From Apium graveolens (Eukaryota > Streptophyta > Magnoliopsida > Apiales > Apiaceae): a stretch of DNA of 64,000 bases. The notes under the pieces are model-generated. The model ran no database searches. It saw only the letters and a program-made list of their open reading frames with translations, and was not told the DNA's origin. Below are positions 47,715 through 60,726 of this stretch, piece after piece. Location of the stretch: NCBI RefSeq assembly GCF_009905375.1, contig NC_133657.1:49793831-49857830 (forward strand), read 5' to 3'. The translations under genes and the position numbers were made by a program. Each line of letters begins with the position of its first letter. Within the stretch, counting starts at the first letter, position 1.

Positions 47715-49805
47715 ATATCCTTATATACAAGATTACTCGGGATCCTCGACTCCCGGTTTTAGAAAATATTTTCACCTTTGGGTCCCTATACTAAGGGTAT
47801 ATGCAAGATACCGCTATCCTCTAGCATAGGTATTATCAACTGAACCAACAGATATATATTTCAAGAATATGAAACAGGCATGCATATATACCATATCACA
47901 TGCTACAATATATCGCAAGAATTTGCTAAATAACCAACATGCATCTATCGCAAGATAATGCATATACAAGTGTATACATCACAACAACAGTATAACGGAT
48001 AGAATACTTGCCTGAGCGACTTGGGGGTGAGAAAGGCTCGGGACGAGTCTGATAACCTATAAACAACAAGTAAGTTGGAATTAAACCAAAATCACTTGTA
48101 AATCTATGCTTTAACTAACTTAGACTCTAATGCTAGTTTTGCGCTCACCGATTTGCTTAAGTCACTCGGGTACCCTCGGCTCCACCATTTTTAATAATTT
48201 AACCTTTACGAGTTTTAAAGCGATTCCTTCGCGAATGACTTACCAACTGCCTAACACACTTACCATAAATGTTTCACACATTAAATAACCCTTTTTGGTC
48301 TTTAACCTACATTCCAAAGTAAGGCGAGGGAAAAAAGTTTCGTTCGCGAAACGCCGTTACTTGAAACGGTCGTTTCTCCTAAACCGTAAATCGGAATCGG
48401 ACGAACTACATATCAAAACGAAGCTCGTAACATGAGCTATCTAAACATGGCAGTGGTCACAATCTAGCAGGGGGTCTCGGGTCCTAATGCTATGCACAAA
48501 AACAGTCCAAAGAAAATCGGCCGTTACGACGGCTATGTTTACGCGATTTCCAAATTTTAACCCATTCACAAACAACCCAAATCAACCTCAAATCCAACAT
48601 ACAACCATCCTCCATCCTTATCACATCATAACAACCCCAACCAATTCAATTTAACCATTCATACTTATGCTTAAACTTTACTTTAATCATTCTTAAGTTC
48701 TTTTAAATCAAAACCACAATAATTACCATTCCATTCACTACCATACCAAATCTCAAACTCTAAATCATAACAACAAGATACAATATCAACCCACTACTCA
48801 AAATCACCTTATAATATATATGAACCTAGGGTTTGGAAATGGTATACCTTCATTGAAGTGGTGGGTGGAGCTAGGAAGCCTTAAGAAGCTTTGAGAAGCC
48901 TTAGGAAAGCTTGGATCTTCAAGAAAACAAGAAAAAAGTTCAAGTTAAAAACTTGAAAACACTATTCATTGTCTTCTTCCTTGATTAAATGAAGAAGTTA
49001 GAGAAAGAATTAATGGCTTAAAATCATGATATAGCCATAACTAAGCATAAAGATGATTAGGGAATTTTCTTACCAATTTAGGATGCTTGGATCTTGATTT
49101 TGAAAATTCTATGCCTTGAAAATGTGTAAAAGCCGAGAGCAAAGTGAAGAACAAATGCCTTGGTTGTTTTTGATTTTTGATGAAATGATTTTGCTAGCTT
49201 GGTTGGCTTGATTTGTATTTGATTTAGCAAATTACTACCTTGCCCTTGAATTTGTGTGGTTCTTATTCAACCACACCTCCTTCCTTCCCATGTCATGCTT
49301 ACCTCATCCTCATGATGTCATCCTTCCTTCCTTGTCTTCTTTCTATTGGTTGGATGACATCATTCCCATTAATCCCTTTGATTAACTTCCTAATCGTTTG
49401 CCTAATGACCGCTGATCTGTTATACGGTTCGCTTAACTTTCGTTCTCGTTTATCGTTTGAAGGATCATACCCGGGATCTTATTACTTAGGTTCCCTTAAC
49501 CTTTCTCAATACATTATATTCCTTTTTATGATCCTTTATCATAATCCTTTAATTTAAATCCTTTTTATCCTGTTACCTTATACTCAATTCTCTCCGTATC
49601 TTGTGGATTTCCGGGAAAAACCAAAGTGTTCGGAATTGGATTCTGACGATATTTACATACACTTATATACTTCATAGAGTACTAATAAAATCCCAGAATA
49701 TCCATAACAGAACCCCTACATAGTGTGGCGCGAAAAGTTTTCTCATTCAGCTAAAACACTATTCACAAGGGTTACAAAAAGTTGAAAAATTTTGGGGTTA
49801 TTACA
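45845..49805 (-). repeat. 3' LTR of gypsy G, 3961 bp
   Basis: Plus strand TGTAACACCCCCAGATCC ... GGGGTTATTACA. A (AT)n run of about 34 bases lies at 47679-47712. The reversed polypurine tract GTCTCCCCTCC follows at 49806-49816. Short open frames inside occur identically in both LTRs and show no domain. Confidence 0.95.
47407..47635 (-). repeat. Four tandem copies of an about 55-bp unit in the gypsy G LTR
   Basis: Units beginning GGAGTCATA (or TGAGTCATA) at about 47407, 47463, 47517 and 47572 are each followed by CCTCRAATGAATATT and AT-rich filler. The same array is at about 57448-57676 in the other LTR. Confidence 0.85.
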
Positions 49806-49838
49806 GTCTCCCCTCCTTAAAAGGATTCCGTCCCGGAA

Positions 49839-52800
49839 TCAAACAGAAAACAAATGGGGGTACTTTTCTAGCATTGTGCTTTCTAGTTCCCAAGTTAATT
49901 CTTCCACATTATGATTCTGCCATAGTACTCTGACTAGCTTGATCACTTTGTTCCGAAGCACCTGCTCCTTCTTATCCATAATCCTTACTGGCTTCTCCAC
50001 GTAAGTTAGATCTGGCTGCATATCCACCTGCTCGTACTCCACTATGTGCCTGGCATCCCGATGATACCTCCTTAGCATTGACACATGGAACACATTATGA
50101 ACCTGTTGCAAATTAGGGGTAGGGCTAGCTCGTAAGCTAACTTTCCAATCCGTCTTAATATCTCGAAAGGTCCAATGTATCTTGGGCTTAGTTTTCCTTT
50201 CTTTCCGAACCTCATTAATCCCTTCCAAGGGGATACTTTCAACAGTACTAAGTCCCCTACTTCATATTCCTTGTCCTTTCGGGCTAGGTCTGCATATTTC
50301 TTCTGTCTGTCTTGGGCTGCTACAAGTCGCCCTCTGATAAGATCCACTATATCTTTGGTCCTTTGGACCACTTCGGGTCCGAGCATCTTCCGCTCTCCTA
50401 CTTCATCCCAGTATAAGGGAGATCGACACCTTCTTCCGTACAAGGCCTCATAAGGCGGCATTCCGATGCTAGCATGAAAGCTATTGTTATAAGAAAACTC
50501 GATCAACGGCAGGTGATCATCCCAACTTCCTTTAAGGTCTATTGCACAGACTCTCAACATATCCTCTAGTGTCTGGATGGTCCTTTCACTCTGTCCATCC
50601 GTTTGGGGATGGTACGCGGTACTCATATTTAACTTGGTCCCCGCACATTCCTGAAAGCTCCTCCAAAATCTGGAGTTGAACCTTGGGTCTCGGTCTGAGA
50701 CAATGGACGCTGGGACTCCATGTCGCGTTACTATTTCCTTAAGGTAAATGTCCACCAGTCTATCGACTGTGTATCTCTCATTGATAGGAATGAAATGAGC
50801 TGACTTTGTCAGTCGGTCTATAATTACCCAAATGGCGTCGTGATTGGCTTCCGTCCTTGGCAAGCCTACAACAAAATCCATCGCTATCTGTTCCCATTTC
50901 CATTCGGGAATCTCCAGGGGTCGCAAAAGTCCACTGGGTCTCTGGTGCTCTGCCTTTACTCTTTGGTAAGTCAAACACTTGTTTACCCATTCTGCTACGT
51001 CCCTCTTCATGTTGGGCCACCAGTAATATTCCTTCAAATCCCTATACATCTTGGTACTTCCCGGGTGAATGGAATACCTTGAACTATGGCTTTCATCCAA
51101 AATCTCATCTTTAAGTTCTTGAACATTCGGAACCCAAATTCGGTAGGAATACCTCATTATCCCTTTATCATCTTTCTCAGTATGGATCTCCTCTCCAGTC
51201 ATTGACTTTCTGTCTTCATTCATTATTTTCTCTTGGCACAATCTGATCTTTTCCAATAATTCTGGCTGCATTGAGATCTCAAAAAGCTTTTCAGTTCCGG
51301 TTCCGGTTACCTTTACCTCTATTTCCATTTTCTCAAAATCCCTTATCAACTCTTCCGAGGTCGTTATCATTCTGAGTCTTTCCTTTCTACTAAGGGCATC
51401 AGCCACCACATTGGCTTTCCCTGGATGATAGAGAATCTCACAATCATAGTCCTTGATTAGTTCTAACCATCTCCTCTGGCGCATGTTGAGCTCTTTCTGC
51501 GTAAATATGTACTTGAGGCTCTTATGGTCTGTGAAAATCTCGCACTTCTCTCCATACAAGTAGTGCCTCCAAATTTTTAAAGCAAATACTATTGCTGCGA
51601 GCTCAAGGTCATGAGTAGGATATCTAACCTCGTATTCCTTCAATTGTCTCGACGCATACGCAATAACTTTACCGTGCTGCATAAGCACACACCCTAATCC
51701 TTTGTGCGACGCGTCACTATATATCACAAAATCTCCTTTTCCATCCGGCAATGCCAATACCGGAGCCGTTATCAACCTTTTCTTTAATTCCTGAAAACTG
51801 TTCTCGCATTTCTCCGTCCATTCAAACTTCTCTGTCTTACGAGTAAGTCGTGTCAAAGGGGCTGCGATCTTCGCAAAGTCCTGTACAAATCTACGATAGT
51901 AGCCGGCCAATCCTATGAAACTCCTTACCTCTGTGGGTGTGGTTGGCCTTTCCCAATTTGAGACCGCCTCTATCTTGGAGGGGTCGACCAATACTCCTTC
52001 TTTATTGATCACATGTCCTAAAAACTGTACTTCATTCCGCCAGAATTCACACTTCGAGAATTTGGCATATAACTGCTCCTCTCTGAGTATTCCTAGAGCT
52101 ATCCTCAAATGCTCTGCATGTTCTGCCTCAGTCCTTGAGTAGATCAAAATATCATCGATAAAAACTATCACACACTTGTCCAAGTACTTCTTAAATACTC
52201 TATTCATTAAATCCATGAAAGCCGCTGGGGCGTTGGTTAGTCCAAAGGACATTACCAAGAACTCATAATGCCCATACCTGGTACGAAACGCTGTCTTGGA
52301 AATATCTTCAGGTTTAATCTTTAGTTGGTGATATCCAGTTCTCAGGTCGATCTTGGAAAAATAAACAGCATCCTTTAGCTGGTCGAACAGATCGTCTATT
52401 CTAGGTAATGGGTACCTGTTCTTTATGGTTAGCTTGTTCAACTCTCGATAGTCTATGCACAACCTCATGCTCCCATCTTTCTTTTTAACAAATAAAACTG
52501 GTGCTCCCCACGGAGACACACTGGGTCTTATCATACCCTTATCCAAGAGTTCCTGCAATTGGATAGCTAATTCCTTCAATTCTAACGGGGCTAACCGGTA
52601 AGGTGCTTTTGAAACTGGCGCCGTCCCTGGGGCCAACTCAATAGCAAATTCAATCACTCTATCGGGTGGTAATCCCGGAAGGTCTTGGGGGAATACATCT
52701 TCAAATTCGTTGACTACTGGAATATCTTGTAAGCTGGGCACCTCCTTCTGTGTGTCCACCACATAGGCTAGGTAGGCCTCACTTCCTTTTCGTAGCATCC

Positions 52801-54547
52801 TTTTGGCCTGAGCCACGGTCAAAAATTTCTGCGTCTGCCTCTTTCCTCTAAATATAACTTCTTTCTTCCCGGGGATATTTAACTTAACTTTCTTCCCTTT
52901 ACAGTCTATCTGAGCATCGTTGCTAGATAGCCAGTCCATCCCCAAAATCACATCAAACTCCCCTAATTTAAAAGGAATCAGATCAACACTGAAAGATTGC
53001 TCCCCTATGCCTATCTCACAGGCGGGGTGAATCTGGTTAACAGGAATAATTTCATGATTGGCTATTTCTACTTGTAAGGGTTCTATCAAGGGTTTAGCCT
53101 TAAGTCTTAACTTACGCGCAAAGTCCTTTGATATAAAAGATTTAGTTGCTCCCGAATCAAATAAAACATTTGCACTAACTGAATTTAGAGAAAGGGTACC
53201 TGCTATCACATCTGAATCTTTCATAGCATCCTGGACTGTCATGTTGAAAGTCCTCGCAGTAGGTGGCTTATTAGAAGCAGCCCTGCTTGCTCCGGAAGCT
53301 GCTGGTTTGTTCATTGGGCATTCCTTCTTCCAATGACCCGAGCGTCCACACTGATGACAATTGGTGGTTGGAACGACGGCAGGGGTTAATGATGGGCACT
53401 TATTTGAATAGTGGCCCTCCCGACCGCACTTAAAACAGGTTACTGGCCTTCCTTTACACTCCCCAGTGTGATTCCTTCCACATATGTTACAGGCTGGCAA
53501 TGGGGGTCGAGATTGGTTGGGATAGGACATTCTTGACTTCCGGCCGCCCTGGCTCACACTCACACTCATTGGCCGCTTAAACCCAGTGTTCCTTCCTGGT
53601 AGGGACACTGCTCCTCGATTAAATCTAGTTGGGAAGCTCCTTCCTGCGGAACCTCCACCCATGCTCATACTTTTCCTCTTTATTCCTTTCTCCTCTCTTT
53701 CCTTCTGCATCTGTTCACTTCCAACTTCTACAATCGTTGCCTTTTGCACCAGATTGGCATAGTCCGTAAGCTCAAGGATTGCCACCCTATTCTGAATCCA
53801 TGGTTTCAGTCCCTGCTGAAACCTCCTAGCTTTCTTTTCCTCGATGCTTACAAACTCCGGCACAAACCTTGATAATTCAGTAAATTTCGCTTCGTACTCT
53901 GCTACAGACAAGTTATTCTGCTTTAGCTCCAAGAACTTGAGCTCCATCTGGTTTTCCATAAACCTCGGGAAATACTTCCCCAGAAACAACTGACTAAATC
54001 TCTCCCAGGTTATTATAGCATCTGTCTCCATGTTTTTCTTGGCCTCCCACCAGTAGTTAGCTTCTCCTTTCAGAAGGTAGGTAGCAAATACAGTTTTCTG
54101 TGCCTCATCGATACTCAAAATCTAAAAAGATTTCTCCATTTCCTTTAACCATGCCCTTGCCTCAACTGGGTCGGCTGATCTGTGGAACTCAGGGGGCTTA
54201 AGGGACTTAAAAGCCCTGAAAGAGTTTGCCACTGCATTGTTACTTCCTTGAGGGGGTGGGTTGGGTTGACGTTCCAAATTCTGTCTTAGGAGTTGCATGA
54301 ACTGGCTCATGGGATCCATGCCTGGGTTTGGTACTGGTTGCTCAACCTCGGTTTCTCCTTCTTCAGCCTCTATCTCAAATCCCTCAACATCATATGTTTC
54401 CTCTTCTTCTTCATACAGGGAGTCATCCTGTTCCACATAATCCTCATCTTCCTCTTCACTGTGTTCTTGGTTTCTATTGTCCTGATTATGGCTTCCCTGG
54501 TCCTCAGACCCAGGGTTCGCCCTAGTTCCAATCTTTCTTGGCGGCAT
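49839..54547 (-). pseudogene. gag-pol of gypsy G, one frame with a stop, a mutated integrase and a late frameshift
   Basis: Start MPPRKIGTRANPG at 54547. The acidic N-terminal part is followed by an in-frame TAG at 54122-54124 within gag; the same frame then stays open for 1348 codons from 54118 (numbered here from that Met). Visible parts: gag domain 1-130, CCHC knuckles at about 210-241 and 254-267, protease DSGATKS at 321-327, RT 490-700 with FIDDILIY at 653, RNase H from about 798 (YSDASHKG). Integrase has D1081, D1142/1144 and E1178. Its zinc motif ends CLTYQ, with Tyr1051 where Cys is expected. A one-base shift near 50115 separates the chromodomain-like end (PVRIMDKKEQVLRNKVIKLV, EELTWELESTMLEKYPHLF). 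The gene otherwise looks complete for a Tekay-type element. Confidence 0.93.
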
Positions 54548-54959
54548 GATTCTGATAATAATAAAAACAATTATTGGGAAAAATTCAACGTTAGGTCACA
54601 ATCATATACAACATTGTGCCTTGCACAGCTCTTATAATGGGGAGAACGTATATCGCAATTCTATTATTTTAAGAAAGTTCTAATACGAAGTGCAGTAATA
54701 ATAATAATAAAACAGTGATCCCGTCACTATGGAACTGAACTGAAAGGAAACAAATATATACATAATGCGAGAATACATAGTTTGATCTAGTCAAAAGTAC
54801 AACAGTGCTACAGTCATCTGTCCCAAAAGTGATACACAAGAGTCTATCTGTCTAGTCAGAAAAAGGGATGCTATATACAAGTCAACTATCCCGGAAAATT
54901 GGCTCTTACTAAGGCCTCGGCTAACTAGACAACTAGACTATTCCATCATCAATCCTGAA
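54548..54959 (-). other. Gypsy G leader between extra frame and gag, no gene seen
   Basis: 412 bases with no meaningful open frame and no obvious structure. Confidence 0.5.
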
Positions 54960-55688
54960 TCACACACCGGAACGGGTCAGCTCCCAAACCCTTTCCATCG
55001 CACGACGGAAGATATAGTCGGCCTGCCGCCTGGAGATCCTACCATGCCTGTCCCCCTGGAGAGATCTGAGTCTCGCTCGGGACGTGAGCTCTATCCCCGT
55101 AAGCTCCCTCCTCAAGGATCGGGGTATAGAAGCCCTGGTCTCATAAGCTCGGGTACGCCTACCCGCCCTCTCTGCATCCAACTCCCTCCTGGCCTCATCC
55201 AGTCGGGCCTCGGCAACAGCCACTCGGGTCCTCAAAACATCCTGAACATATCCATGAGCTAACGAAGACTGTCTCTGGGCAGGGTCAAGAGGTGGTGAAT
55301 CCGGAGCCGCTGAGGGTGCCTCCTCGGTCTGCCTAGGCTCGGAAGTATGGGTCTCTGAGCTGTCATCATCAGGAATCCAAGATAGTGGTGGAGGGGTAGG
55401 GGCTCTGACCACCGGAAGTGTGGGTAAAGGGATACCAGCATACACTACCATAGATCCAACACGCTCCTCAGCTACTGGGACCTCATCCGGGTCCTCCTCA
55501 TCTGGAATAGCAATAACCTCTGTCTCCGACTCCTCTGAGGGGTCCTCCTCATCTGAAACAGCAATGACCTCCGTCTCAGGCTCCTCTGGGGGGTCCTCCT
55601 CATCCTCCTCCATCTCAGGCTCCTCCTGATCCTCAACATCTAGCAGTGCCTCATCATGCTCACGCTCGAACATCTCGGGGTCCTCCAT
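54960..55688 (-). CDS. Extra open frame upstream of gag in gypsy G, acidic repeat and coiled coil, 242 aa
   Basis: It starts MEDPEMFEREHDEALL about 180 bases after the primer-binding site and ends WELTRSGV. The N-terminal third is very acidic, with tandem 17-residue repeats (EEDPPEEPETEVIAVSD, EEDPSEESETEVIAIPD). A Pro/Ser-rich middle follows, then an Ala/Arg/Glu-rich probable coiled coil (VAVAEARLDEARRELDAERA), then a basic end (RSLRRELTGIELTSRARLRS). It is uninterrupted, while gag-pol downstream is not. Low-complexity DNA can keep several frames open (55420-55629 plus is its shadow). I do not recognise it. It could be a leader-coded accessory protein. Confidence 0.6.
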   Translation of the reverse strand: MEDPEMFEREHDEALLDVEDQEEPEMEEDEEDPPEEPETEVIAVSDEEDPSEESETEVIAIPDEEDPDEVPVAEERVGSMVVYAGIPLPTLPVVRAPTPPPLSWIPDDDSSETHTSEPRQTEEAPSAAPDSPPLDPAQRQSSLAHGYVQDVLRTRVAVAEARLDEARRELDAERAGRRTRAYETRASIPRSLRRELTGIELTSRARLRSLQGDRHGRISRRQADYIFRRAMERVWELTRSGV

Positions 55689-55869
55689 CTCAGGCGCCTA
55701 CACATTAAACGAGCTAAGTTACTATCATGATACTTATAAGGGTTCCCGTAAGGGTTTTAACTGTCAGCACTACTTTAAGTAGTCCGACCATGAACTTGGC
55801 AAGAGTTCTTATTATCTTTGTGAATTTATTATTATATCGTCGCATTATCTCTGAGGTTTATAACGCTTA

Positions 55870-55881
55870 GCTCTGATACCA
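55870..55881 (-). other. Primer-binding site of gypsy G
   Basis: Minus strand TGGTATCAGAGC, four bases (GAAA) after the LTR end; initiator-Met tRNA type. Confidence 0.93.
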
Positions 55882-55885
55882 TTTC

Positions 55886-58800
55886 TGTAACACCCCCAGA
55901 TCCGGGGTCGGGGATCCGGGTTGTCACGGTCTTTCTTTCCACAATATCACTTCACTCAATTAATAATAAATAACCTCATACTGTGACCCCACACTAACAC
56001 ACACCACAACCCGTTATAGTCTCAGAGATGAAATTGAAATAAGTACAAGTCTTTGAATCCACAATTTAAAATTATTACAACCCAAAATGATTACTTGATA
56101 ATTTACAGTTAATTGCCATTATCTGCCACAAGTTATAATTATACATAATTTGATTCTCAAAAGTAGATGGTCTAAACTACAATGGATCTACCTCTGCAGC
56201 TATAGCAGCTACAACATCAGCGGGAAGACGCGGGACGCTTCCCACGCGCTTGCGCTGGGTCTACTGGAGTCTGGCCATCTCTCCTAACTGTTGTTGTGTG
56301 ATGAAGAAATAAAGCAAGAGTGAGCCTTACAGCTCGCAAGATAATATGTATAATGATAACAATAATATAAGTATCTAAATGGATACTTGATAGCATCTCT
56401 ATCATACGTAAGATAATTACTTACTAGATATAAGTAAAAACAAGGAATGAAGTTACCAATACTTCACCACACTTATATCTTATATAAAGCTACTTGAACT
56501 GCCACCGTTCAAAGTATTATAGGTTTTAAGAAAACATCCCATAGATGAGACCACAAGTTAAGACTTGAATAGATTCAATCTTTGAAAGATTATTGAATGA
56601 AAAAGTTATGAGATACTTTATTTAGTCCCGATATATATATAACCACATATATATACCCCTTTCAACATTTCCTGAAACCTCTGTTATGTAAAGTATGAAC
56701 AGAGTTTGAAACATCCAATGAATTTTGGAAAGGAAAGAATTTTGGCATAAACCCGATATCCCGCTGATCAGGCAAAGATACCAATAAGTAACCTTTTCTA
56801 CTGTAGATGGATGAATTCCTCAGCGGTCATCACCCTGGCCGCATTAGGACCTCGCGCTCGACCGTACCCCGGTCCCTCACGCGTTGATGGACTGCCACCC
56901 AGCCACTTACATAATAATAGACCGTACCCCGGCCTGTCGCTTATGCCGACTCAATGAGATGGGCTTACTTCCCGAACGTTGGGCAAGTAATCAATTCATT
57001 TACCAAATCTGCAACCTCGTTGCGAATATAAAATACACCACAGAGCCGGATTCCCCAGGTTTTGAGCGAGTATTTAAATCCCCTTTAAAAGGAAGATCTT
57101 AAATATAAAAATGAGTTTTGGGATCCGCTCTGACTTTTAAAAATCATTTTGAAGACTCGAAAACACTTTAAAGAGTGTTTGGAGTAAGGCTGATTTAATG
57201 AAGTAAATCAGTCCCCAGAATATTAGAAAATATCTGAATATTATTAATTAAATAATATTCCCATAAAGAATAATCTTTATAAAAATAATTGAAGTAGAAG
57301 TATTAAAATTTATACTTGAAACGAGTATTAAATAACCAAAGATATACTTATATGAAAGTATTATCTTTATTTGAATAATCGAAAATAAGTTTGATTATTG
57401 ACATCTTATTCTTTAATAAAATAAAGAATATATCTCAGCAAATAATCGGAGTCATAGATCCTCAAATGAATATTCAAATAATATTCAATAAATAAAATAA
57501 GCTGAGTCATAATACCTCGAATGAATATTATAAATAATATTCATTAAATAAAATAAAGGAGTCATACATCCTCAAATGAATATTCAAATAATATTTAATA
57601 AATAATATAAAAGGAGTCATAAGTCCTCGAATAATATTCGAAATAATATTCAATAATAAAATAAAGTTTAAAATTATCGAATAAACCTTATTCGATTAAT
57701 AGTTTGGAAAACTATAACCATATATATATATATATATATATCCATATCCTTATATACAAGATTACTCGGGATCCTCGACTCCCGGTTTTAGAAAATATTT
57801 TCACCTTTGGGTCCCTATACTAAGGGTATATGCAAGATACCGCTATCCTCTAGCATAGGTATTATCAACTGAACCAACAGATATATATTTCAAGAATATG
57901 AAACAGGCATGCATATATACCATATCACATGCTACAATATATCGCAAGATGCATATACAAGTGTATACATCACAACAACAGTATAACGGATAGAATACTT
58001 GCCTGAGCGACTTGGGGGTGAGAAAGGCTCGGGACGAGTCTGATAACCTATAAACAACAAGTAAGTTGGAATTAAACCAAAATCACTTGTAAATCTATGC
58101 TTTAACTAACTTAGACTCTAATGCTAGTTTTGCGCTCACCGATTTGCTTAAGTCACTCGGGTACCCTCGGCTCCACCATTTTTAATAATTTAACCTTTAC
58201 GAGTTTTAAAGCGATTCCTTCGCGAATGACTTACCAACTGCCTAACACACTTACCATAAATGTTTCACACATTAAATAACCCTTTTTGGTCTTTAACCTA
58301 CATTCCAAAGTAAGGCGAGGGAAAAAAGTTTCGTTCGCGAAACGCCGTTACTTGAAACGGTCGTTTCTCCTAAACCGTAAATCGGAATCGGACGAACTAC
58401 ATATCAAAACGAAGCTCGTAACATGAGCTATCTAAACATGGCAGTGGTCACAATCTAGCAGGGGGTTCTAGGGTACTAATGCTATGCACAAAAACAGTCT
58501 AAAGAAAATCGGCCGTTACGACGGCTATGTTTACGCGATTTCCAAATTTTAACCCATTCACAAACAACCCAAATCAACCTCAAATCCAACATACAACCAT
58601 CCTCCATCCTTATCACATCATAACAACCCCAACCAATTCAATTTAACCATTCATACTTATGCTTAAACTTTACTTTAATCATTCTTAAGTTCTTTTAAAT
58701 CAAAACCACAATAATTACCATTCCATTCACTACCATACCAAATCTCAAACTCTAAATCATAACAACAAGATACAATATCAACCCACTACTCAAAATCACC

Positions 58801-59796
58801 TTATAATATATATGAACCTAGGGTTTGGAAATGGTATACCTTCCTTGAAGTGGTGGGTGGAGCTAGGAAGCCTTAAGAAGCTTTGAGAAGCCTTAGGAAA
58901 GCTTGGATCTTCAAGAAAACAAGAAAAAAGTTCAAGTTAAAAACTTGAAAACACTATTCATTGTCTTCTTCCTTGATTAAATGAAGAAGTTAGAGAAAGA
59001 ATTAATGGCTTAAACTCATGATATAGCCATAACTAAGCATAAAGATGATTAGGGAATTTTCTTACCAATTTAGGATGCTTGGATCTTGATTTTGAAAATT
59101 CTATGCCTTGAAAATGTGTAAAAGCCGAGAGCAAAGTGAAGAACAAATGCCTTGGTTGTTTTTGATTTTTGATGAAATGATTTTGCTAGCTTGGTTGGCT
59201 TGATTTGTATTTGATTTAGCAAATTACTACCTTGCCCTTGAATTTGTGTGGTTCTTATTCAACCACACCTCCTTCCTTCCCATGTCATGCTTACCTCATC
59301 CTCATGATGTCATCCTTCCTTCCTTGTCTTCTTTCTATTGGTTGGATGACATCATTCCCATTAATCCCTTTGATTAACTTCCTAATCGTTTGCCTAATGA
59401 CCGCTGATCTGTTATACGGTTCGCTTAACTTTCGTTCTCGTTTATCGTTTGAAGGATCATACCCGGGATCTTATTACTTAGGTTCCCTTAACCTTTCTCA
59501 ATACATTATATTCCTTTTTATGATCCTTTATCATAATCCTTTAATTTAAATCCTTTTTATCCTGTTACCTTATACTCAATTCTCTCCGTATCTTGTGGAT
59601 TTCCGGGAAAAACCAAAGTGTTCGGAATTGGATTCTGACGATATTTACATACACTTATATACTTCATAGAGTACTAATAAAATCCCAGAATATCCATAAC
59701 AGAACCCCTACATAGTGTGGCGCGAAAAGTTTTCTCATTCAGCTAAAACACTATTCACAAGGGTTACAAAAAGTTGAAAATTTTGGGGTTATTACA
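55886..59796 (-). repeat. 5' LTR of gypsy G, 3911 bp
   Basis: Matches 45845-49805 almost base for base. The (AT)n run is shorter (about 57720-57741) and about 40 bases near 57950 are missing. The minus strand starts TGTAATAACCCC and ends GGGTGTTACA. Confidence 0.95.
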
Positions 59797-60528
59797 TGTA
59801 ATCTTCAGCCTGTTTTTCTAACTTCTTGATGTGCTCAATTATAATGTGTGGAGTTTCATCTTTAGAGTACATGAACTCTACCCAAGTATATCTTGAGAAG
59901 TCATCCACCATCACAAGTGCATATTTGTTCCTTAAAATTGATAAGACATTCACTGGCCCAAATAAGTCCTTATGGATAAGTTATAAGGGTGCATATATGG
60001 AATTCATAATTTTTGACTTGTGACAAGATCTTTTCATTTTTCCTTTCTGACAAGCTTCACAAACTTCAGTTTGAGCAAATTCAAGTAGGACAACTTCTTA
60101 TGCCATAATTTGCTTTGTTCTTCTGATGCCTTGGTGTAGAAGCAACATATACCATCCTTGTTTTTTGAGTCCAAGTCTGCAACAAACAGGCTTCCTTTCC
60201 TTGCTCCTTTCAGAGCAACTTCACCAGTTTTCTTGCTGGTAAAAGTGCATTATTCTCTGTTGAGTAGAACTTCAAAACCTTTGTCTGCAAATAGGCTAAC
60301 ACTGAGAAGATTCACTTCAAGACCAGCTACTAGTGCTACATCATCAATGACAACATTTTCAGAAATAATCTTGCCATATCCCATTGTGAATCCTTTGTTG
60401 TTGTCTCCAAAGGTCACCAATGGGTCAGCTCTCTCCTCAAACTGTGATAGCAGGGCCTTATCACCTGTCATATATCTGGAACATCCACTGTCAATGATCC
60501 ATATGACTTTCTTCACTTTTCCATGCAC
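59797..60528 (-). pseudogene. Copia E protease and first half of integrase
   Basis: Minus strand: VIWIIDSGCSRYMTGDKALL contains the protease motif DSGCSRY (about 60480-60500), followed by NLLSVSLFADKGF. After a stop at 60250 come pre-integrase text (LWHKKLSYLNL in another frame), DLFGPVNVLSI and VMVDDFSRYTWVEF of the integrase core. Cut at 59797 by gypsy G; the rest is at 45844 and below. Confidence 0.82.
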
Positions 60529-60670
60529 ACAATGAGATTTAGTTGTGTTTAGTAACCCAAGTAGTGTTGGGTACTTTCTTCTTGGTAACTGATTTGGCAG
60601 AAGTAGAGTGAGTTGTTTCAGATAAAATAGAATTTAATGATTGTTGTACATTTTTCCTTTCTAATATAGA

Positions 60671-60726
60671 CTCAATTTTTGTTTCTTTAAGGTCTACTCT
60701 CAATTTTTGTTTCTTTAAGGTCTACT
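60671..60726 (-). repeat. 28-bp tandem duplication in copia E gag end
   Basis: CTCAATTTTTGTTTCTTTAA plus eight more bases occurs twice (60671 and 60699). A 28-bp insertion is not a multiple of three, so it shifts the gag-protease frame and explains the stop at 60687. Confidence 0.9.

Larger units (their letters stand above)
45845..59796 (-). mobile_element. Ty3/gypsy chromovirus-like (Tekay-type) element G, about 14 kb, TSD TGTAA
   Basis: Two LTRs of about 3.9 kb in the same orientation flank, on the minus strand, a primer-binding site, an extra open frame, gag-pol and a polypurine tract. TGTAA at 45840-45844 recurs at 59797-59801, and it splits the integrase of element E. The LTRs are nearly identical apart from a (TA)n length difference and a deletion of about 40 bp in the right one, so insertion is recent. 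Confidence 0.96.

Noticed and set aside
46176..49557. Open frames of 62-105 codons inside the gypsy G LTR, repeated at 56217-59549
   Set aside because: They recur only because the LTR is duplicated. They show no domain or consistent start context, and lie in promoter/leader sequence.
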